Assembly: GCA_021775415.1 (NCBI GenBank)
Contig: JAJFHV010000020.1
Span: 162,686-226,685 of the forward strand
DNA length: 64,000 nt
Source of the DNA: Hyphomicrobiales bacterium
GTDB taxonomy: Bacteria > Pseudomonadota > Alphaproteobacteria > Rhizobiales > Rhizobiaceae
Direction: 5' to 3'
In this document: piece after piece, positions 51,554-58,900 of the stretch
Numbering within the stretch: the first letter of the stretch is position 1
How the letters are laid out: the number at the start of each line of letters is the position of its first letter
Translations under genes and position numbers: made by a program
Notes under the pieces: generated by a model
The model's database searches: none
Told to the model about the DNA's origin: nothing
What the model saw: only the letters and a program-made list of their open reading frames with translations

Positions 51554-52939
51554 CTACTCAAGCTCAAGTAATTCGATGAGTTCTTCATCTCGCTCAAAAA
51601 TATCAGGCCTGAAATCTACACTACCGTCCTTGTTGGCCCAGGCAGTCAAATAGCTGACGAAAAGATTAAGCGGCTCCTTCAATTCCAGGGTTCGAGACTG
51701 AAGAGAGTTGGCAATTTCAGCATCTGTAAGCAATTCCTTGAAACTGAAATTCTTTATAATACCTGGAAGGTGTTTGGGGTCTGTCACATTGAGTGCCAGC
51801 GCAGTGTCTGTGGAAAGGACATTGTCCGGAAAAGACGATTCCACAGCCAACGAGATATCAGGTGTTTCGTCGCTTCCTGTTTTTATGGCGGTGATCCTGC
51901 CGTAAAATGTTGGGAGATCACGCAGTTCCGTAGTCGCAACGAGCGGAAAAAATGCTGCCGTTTTGCCATTGAGAACCAATTTGGCAGTTTGGTCCGCCAA
52001 ATTGATGTAGATGTGATTGTCGCCGATATCCCGATTTTGCCACCGCCGTCTTTCAAGGTTGAGCAGGATTTTTGTTATGCGATCAGGTATCGATACGGCC
52101 ATTTCAAGCAGGGTGTTGCGGTCTATTATTCCTGAGGATTCAATGCCGTGGCTCTTTTGATAACTGTGAACTGCCCTGACGGTTTCGGTGTCGTGAACAG
52201 AGCCATTCTCCATTTCCGAGGCTGGTAGATCACCGATAAAAACCAGCAGCCTACGGATAGCAACCATTCGCGGATCATCCGCTCCAGCTTGTATATCCGG
52301 ACCGTCAGCCGGGATTTTTGGCCAATATCCGGATTTTTCAATCCGGTCAAACTCTGCCAATTTGGCGATCAATCGAAAATAGCGGCTATCGGTTGTGAGT
52401 AGGTTGCTGGCAAATTCGCGCAAGTTTCCTGCTGCTGCCGCGCCCTCTATCAGTTCATCTGCACGATGGGCGTGCGGTTGCACAAGGTTGTGGGAAGGTC
52501 GATCATCCGGTCCGATGCGCCCATTCGAAAGATCATCGGCATATTCAATTAATGCTGCGGAAAGTAGCAGGTCCAGTTTTGCAAGACTGGTCGGCTCCAG
52601 AACGCCCATCAGCGGTTCGATTTCATCAACATCGTAGAATGCCGGTGAGAGACCGTGGACGGATGACCGCTTTAATTCTTCCAGCAAAGCCTTGCCCTTG
52701 GATTTGGGCCCGGTGTCCCGCGTCCAGACGGGTTTAAAAAACCGGCTCGCATAAAATGTGCGGACCGATTCATAGTTTGTGTCAATGTTGTCAAATCCGG
52801 TGTCGGCACTTTCAGAAGAAAATATCTCCTTGATTACGGCGCCAATCGCCTTGCTCCCGGCAGATCGTGATTCGGCAGGATGAAGGACAAGGAGTAGTGA
52901 GAAGGCCAGAAATGCTGCACTCCAACGCAATACACTCAT
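51554..52939 (-). CDS. YcbB-like L,D-transpeptidase homologue lacking the catalytic Cys
   Basis: A 461-residue exported protein. The signal peptide (FLAFSLLLVLHPAESRS) is followed by a YcbB-type scaffold domain (FYASRFFKPVWTRDTG, LSPAFYDVDEIEP), a peptidoglycan-binding-like domain (TVRAVHSYQKSHGIESSGIID, about residues 255-290) and a YkuD-like fold (NLERRRW, YINLADQTAKLVLNGK, VATTELRDLPTF). The typical ending FVSYLTAWANKDGSVDFRPDI is present. The catalytic HGT...SHGCIRV stretch is not: the aligned position reads ALALNVTDPKHLPG, without the Cys or His. It is thus probably a non-catalytic peptidoglycan-binding or regulatory protein. It follows the giant adhesin-like gene by 31 bases on the same strand. 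Confidence 0.78.
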   Translation of the reverse strand: MSVLRWSAAFLAFSLLLVLHPAESRSAGSKAIGAVIKEIFSSESADTGFDNIDTNYESVRTFYASRFFKPVWTRDTGPKSKGKALLEELKRSSVHGLSPAFYDVDEIEPLMGVLEPTSLAKLDLLLSAALIEYADDLSNGRIGPDDRPSHNLVQPHAHRADELIEGAAAAGNLREFASNLLTTDSRYFRLIAKLAEFDRIEKSGYWPKIPADGPDIQAGADDPRMVAIRRLLVFIGDLPASEMENGSVHDTETVRAVHSYQKSHGIESSGIIDRNTLLEMAVSIPDRITKILLNLERRRWQNRDIGDNHIYINLADQTAKLVLNGKTAAFFPLVATTELRDLPTFYGRITAIKTGSDETPDISLAVESSFPDNVLSTDTALALNVTDPKHLPGIIKNFSFKELLTDAEIANSLQSRTLELKEPLNLFVSYLTAWANKDGSVDFRPDIFERDEELIELLELE

Positions 52940-52970
52940 TTTGAATAGTTACCCCTAGCTGTGCATGCTT

Positions 52971-55900
52971 TTAGGAAATCCCGCCGCCCATCATAACCTG
53001 GACTTGAATGGCTTCCATGGAGCTGTCAAAAATCACGTCAACCGTATTGCCAAATGAAATTCCCGCAAGAGATGCGACCGCCAGACCATCGACAGACATA
53101 ACCATGTCTGTGCCCGCTCCACCCGGCTGCTCAAAGGTGATTTCGTTACCCGGCATGGTCGGGTCAAATCCAACCGAAACCAGTTCCTCGATATTGAGGA
53201 TATCCTCGGAAGTGTTGAAGTCCAATATCTGGTCGACTTCCAAAGTGCCGTCGGTATCATCCAACAAGACAAACTGGTCAGCGCCAAGACCACCCGTCAA
53301 CATATCGATACCTTCGCCGCCGATGAGGATGTCGTTACCGGCAAGTCCCATAAGGGTGTCGCCTGCGATCGTTCCCGTAAGGATATTGTCGCCACCATCA
53401 GCAACGATGGTCAAGTCAGGCACAACAACCGTGCTGGTTGCAACAACACTGTCATCTGTTCCATCATTGGCAACAAAGCTGATTTCCCGATCGGCGGTGA
53501 CTGGGTTTGAGCTGTTGTTGATGAAGGATACTGACTGTAAGGCGGTCTGGTAATTTGCAACCGTGTCAACACCGGTCAAGGTCAAAATACCGGTTGTTTC
53601 GTCGTAAGCACCGGATATGCTGTTTTGGTTTACAAAGCCTAGAATGTCGCCGCCAGCATCGAAATTCTGGGTTATCGAAACCGTGGCACCGACTAGCATG
53701 GTGTCGTCCGCATCAGTGACGGTAATCGCACTATCGATCACCTGCGCGCCCGCACTAAGGATAGTCGAATTTCCGGTATTGTGTTCATAAATCAATACGC
53801 CGCCACCCGTGACGGCCTTATGTATCTGTACTTCATCTATGCTTACATCGCGGGCGGAAAACTCAATCTTTACGTAACGAGCCTCAATCGGATCAAACTT
53901 CACAGATAACGTATCGTCCTGATTGACGTAACTCACGTCAGTAAGCGAATCGAACACAAGATTATATTCAACAGTGTCGTTGTTCGTATTACCGCTTGCA
54001 TAAACGTCATCAGATGCTGCGACAAAGATTTTAATCTGCCCCGGATCACGGCCGCCGAAGTTGTTGGTCCGGTCATGGCCGAGTAAAACGGTATCAATTA
54101 TCTCGCTTTGTGCCAGCTCAATCTTCAACCAGTCAGTCGTACCAGCACCGTCGTCATTTGGAACCCATGAAGACGGATTTCCATAGGTGCTATCATTGAG
54201 GCCAGCGGCATCATGCAAAATTGTATGAGTAGCCAAGACGTCAGACACCACCGCTGCGGAAGCGCCCGCTGCCTGTGAAGCAATATTAAGCGGATCCAGG
54301 AAGGGTTGGATGGTCTGCATTTCCGCCGCCGGTGCGCTGTCAGCTCCAGCGGGAACGAGTTGAGAGGGGCCATCTGGTGGCGAAGCTGCAACGGTGGTCA
54401 GGCCGAGTGAAGCTTGCGCCACAGTCACAACCGGCGCAGCATTTGGCGTCGTGTCGTAACCACCCGCACCATCTGGAGTGAAGATGTAAACGGAACCGGC
54501 ATCAACTGGGTTGGTATCATCAAGATTTGCACCAACAACAATGGTTCCATCATCACTGATTGAAACACTGGTCCCAAAATTATCGCCCGCTGCACCATCA
54601 GGCGGCGTAATTTTTACGGGTGTACCGGAGTAATCACCAAGTGCCCCCGGTTGGTATACATACACGGAACCAGAATCAGCTCCGGCTACGATGTCATCGT
54701 CAAGATCAGCGCCAACCACGATCTCGCCGTTGGCATTAATAGCAACCGAAATTCCGAAATTATCACCCGGTGCACCATCAGATGCAGATGGTGAAAACTT
54801 GCCGATTAAATCCAAACCGCCCGCAATATCTGGCTTAAAGATATATATAGCGCCGGAAAATGCGCCGTTGGCGTCATCACCGGGCGCACCAACCACTATT
54901 ATTCCGTTGTCATTTATCGCTACCGCGTGACCGAATTGGGCGTTTGTGTTGGGATCACCTCCTGAAAAGCGAATCGGCGCGTTGAAGCCGCCAGCACCAT
55001 CAGATGCAAAGAAGTACATCGAACCGGAATTTGTAAATGTTTCATCATCATGCGATGCACCAACCACGGCTGTTCCGGAACTGTTTATGTCTACCGATCT
55101 GCCAAAATTGTCATCGGCCGCTCCATCTGGTGCGGTCAGCTTCAGCGGAGCATTGCTGTATCCACCCAAAGCATCCGGCGTGTATAGATACACCGATCCA
55201 GAATTTGTAAATGAATTGTCGTCGTCAAGAACTGAGGCAACAAGAATCAAGCCACTGTCATTAATTGCCAACAACTCGCCGAATACATCGAATGCCACAC
55301 CGTCTGGCGGGGTTAATTTGACCAGTTCTGTATATACGCCGGAGGCATCTGGCTTGTAGACATATATTGAGCCTGAACTAGTGCCATTGTCGTCATCAAA
55401 GTGTGCGCCAACCACAACAGTCCCAGTGTTGTTGATCGATACGGCCCGGCCAAACAGATCATCTGCCGCGCCGTCTGACGCCGTTAGCTTGATTGCGTCC
55501 TTAAAACCACCAGTACCATTGGGGACATATACATATGCAGCGCCGGCATTCAGACCATTATCATCGTCGTTTTCTACGCCAACCACCAATACGCCGTTAT
55601 CATTGATGCTTACCTGCTTGCCAAACTCATTACCCGCTGCTGCATCAAAGGCTGTCAGTTTGAGGGATTCGAGGTGCGCATCACTCGGCTCAAGAATACG
55701 GGCAAAGACATCGGTACCATTGGTATAGGTGACTGCTATGTTTCCATTATCCAGCTGGGTAACAACTTCGCCGCCATTATCCCGATTAGTGAATTGATCA
55801 CCAGTTTCATTTTCATTAATCAGAATTTCACTGCCAACAGGATCACCATTTGCGGCAAACTGTTGACCAAAAACACCTGTCCCATTGCTGTCAGCAGAAT

Positions 55901-58900
55901 CCCAGACTACGAAGAATCCGCCATCGGCTAGCGCCGTGACGGAGGGTTCAGTCTGACTACCAGCTGTAGTGGTATTGATGGTGAATTCAGTCCCTATTGA
56001 TGCAGGGGGCCCATTTGGGAATATCACAGCACGGATACCAGCCCCACTGCCATCAGCTCCCGAATTGTCTTCCCAAACCGCCAGCAAATCGCCGCCGGTC
56101 AGTTCAGTAATAGAAGGTGCAGACAGTCCAGCTCCGGATGTGCTTAGTTGCAGTTCAGTAACTAATAATGAAGCGCCGCCCGAAGCATCAAATTGCTGGT
56201 AGTAGGGATTTCCATCAGCACCCCTCCAAGTGATGCCAAACCCACCTGTGGAAAGGGCCGTTACAGACGGATCAGACTGGTTGCCGGTGGTGGTGGTGTT
56301 GACAACAAAACTTGCACCCGTTGGGTTTCCAGCGGGAGTAATGGGATTTCCGGTTGCATCATAAACACGGGCCGCGACTGCAGTTCCGTTCCCATCTTGA
56401 ACCGTGGTTTCCCAGGTCGCTACAAACCCACCACCCGACAGTCCAGCAATATCAAAGTGCGAAGCATCACCAGTTGCAAAATCATTTGACTGTATTTCAC
56501 CACCCAGCTTTGCACCTGCATTGTCATAGCGCTGGAAGAAAACATCATTTCCGTTGTCGGATGTATAGGTCACGACAAATCCACCGCTTACGGTAGTTAT
56601 CGACGGGTCAAACTGGCTACCGAAGGAATTTACAGTGTTGACCTGAGCTCCGTTGACAACCACGTTGCCACTTGCATCTACCACCCTGATGAAAACATCA
56701 TCATCGCCATCGTTAGAATGCCACGCCACGGCATAACCGCCATTATCAAGCTGTGTAATTGAATGCGAACCTTCAAAGGTGGCGCCAAGAGCCGCATCAA
56801 CGTGAATTTCTGAGCCGACTGGGACGAATTCGCCAGCAGCAGCCGGATTGACCGTTACATTGAATGTCTGCGCCACAGGAACTGAGCTGTCTTCATTGCC
56901 ATCTTCGACGCTGACATCGAAACTCGCCGTCGTGCCCGAGCTACCATCCTGCTGGAAGGAAATCTCATCGGCTGCAAGTTGCGTTCCCGTAAAGCTGGTC
57001 GCGGCAACACCATTGACCAGAACCGAGCCATTGGTTTCACTCGTTACTGTGAAGGTCACATCAGCAGCACCGTCGTCCACATCCGTGAAGTTCAGATCAG
57101 TTGTGGTGATGGCAACTGTGGCTGATTGATCCACTGTTGCTGCGAGGCCGCCAGACAATACTGGCGCATCGTTTACGCCAGTTACAGTCCAGGTGATTGA
57201 ATTTGGTGTAGTGTCAATGCCATCGTTAACGTCGTAGGCAACTGTGACATCCCGGGTCGCTCCATCTGCAAGATCCTGAAAAGATGCATCAGAAGGGTCA
57301 AGCGAGAACTCCTGTACCGTCGGTGCGAAGACCTGGATTTCGCGGAAGCTTGCTTCGCCGAAAGCCGTGACTTCCGTTGAACTGTACTCCAGCACAAGAC
57401 TGTCTGTGCTGACCGGGTTATCGAGAGTCAGCCAGAAGGAATGAACTCCGTCGTTTGTGCTTACACCTGTTGCGCCCGTGACATCCCAGGACCCAAGCAC
57501 ATTTCCAGCGCCGTCCTTCAGGGTATAGCTGCCGTTGTCGCGGTGATCATAACCATGATAGATCGCAATCGAGCCAACGATGGTTGCCCCGCCAAAGTCG
57601 AGTGTAATCGGGTTTCCGGTGTCATCGGCAATGGCATAAAGACCATCGCTTGGAACGCCCGTCCCGACATCTCCGTCGTTCAAATTGTGAACTCCGTATA
57701 CGGGGCTCTGGGTGGGCGCGGCCCAGAAATCGCCGCTCGCCGTGTAGGCTAGCAGCGTGCCGGCATTGCCACCTGTGACGTCCGGGTTGTCGCTGGTGTC
57801 GCCTCCAACTTCGATCTGGGCGCCCGACAGAGTAATGTTATTGGTGTTGGTCAGTGTGAACCCTGCAGGCTCCGGGACTGTCGGATTATTACCCGAATAG
57901 GTGACGCCCGCCGGGAGCGTAACGTCGACGTTGGATATGAACAGTGCGTCCCCGTCCACATCACTGGCATTCGAAAGTGGATCAACGGTTGAACTGCTGC
58001 CATCTTCCGTGACACCAACCGTTATTGGCGGATTTAAAACATCGGGCGCATCGTTGATGCCGGTAATGGTGACCTCGATATCACGGGTAACCATGCCACC
58101 GGTATTCGCATCATCGAGCGTGATGGTGTGGGTCTCGGTGACGGTTTGACCTTCTGCCAGGAACTGCACTGCCGAATTGGCAACCGTATAGATCCAGTCG
58201 ATCTCACCACCCAGGCCGGTGCCGGTCGTATCCGGTGAGACTGTCACCGTAGATATTGAACCAAGTTGCGTCGCGGAACCCGAAGGATGATCACTCGATT
58301 TAAATGCAGCCGAAACCGTATGTGTGTCGGTGAGATCGACATCGGTAAAGCCGATGGATCCCATGTCTGTGAGCGTTGGGTCGGTAACATCCTCAACCAC
58401 AGCGCCTTCCGGAGCTACGGGTTTGACTGCAATAATTGCCGCATCGTTGACGCCGGTAATGGTGACCTCGATATCACGGGTAACCATGCCACCGGTATTC
58501 GCATCATCGAGCGTGATGGTGTGGGTCTCGGTGACGGTTTGACCTTCTGCCAGGAACTGTACTGCCGAATTGGCAACCGTATAGATCCAGTCGATCTCAC
58601 CACCCAGGCCTGTGCCGGTCGTGTCTGGAGAGACAGTGACCGTCGAGATGCTGCCCAGTTGGGTTGCCAAGCCGGACGGGTGGTCACTTTCCTTGAATAC
58701 AGCCGAAACCGTATGCGTGTCGGTGAGATCAACATCGGTAAAGCCGATGGATCCCATGTCTGTGAGCGTTGGGTCGGTAACATCCTCAACCACAGCACCT
58801 TCCGGCGCTACGGGTTTGACTGCAATAATTGCCGCATCATTGGTGCCATTGATGACAATCGTGACTACCTGGGTAACGGTTGGAGTGGCCGTGTTGCCAT

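Noticed and set aside
51554..52939. Active L,D-transpeptidase
   Set aside because: No HGT or SHGC motif is present at the expected place, so the name would be misleading without the caveat.
58048..58833. CRISPR-like or mobile repeat
   Set aside because: The 393-bp repeats are in frame inside a coding region and encode protein domains; there are no spacers or mobile-element ends.
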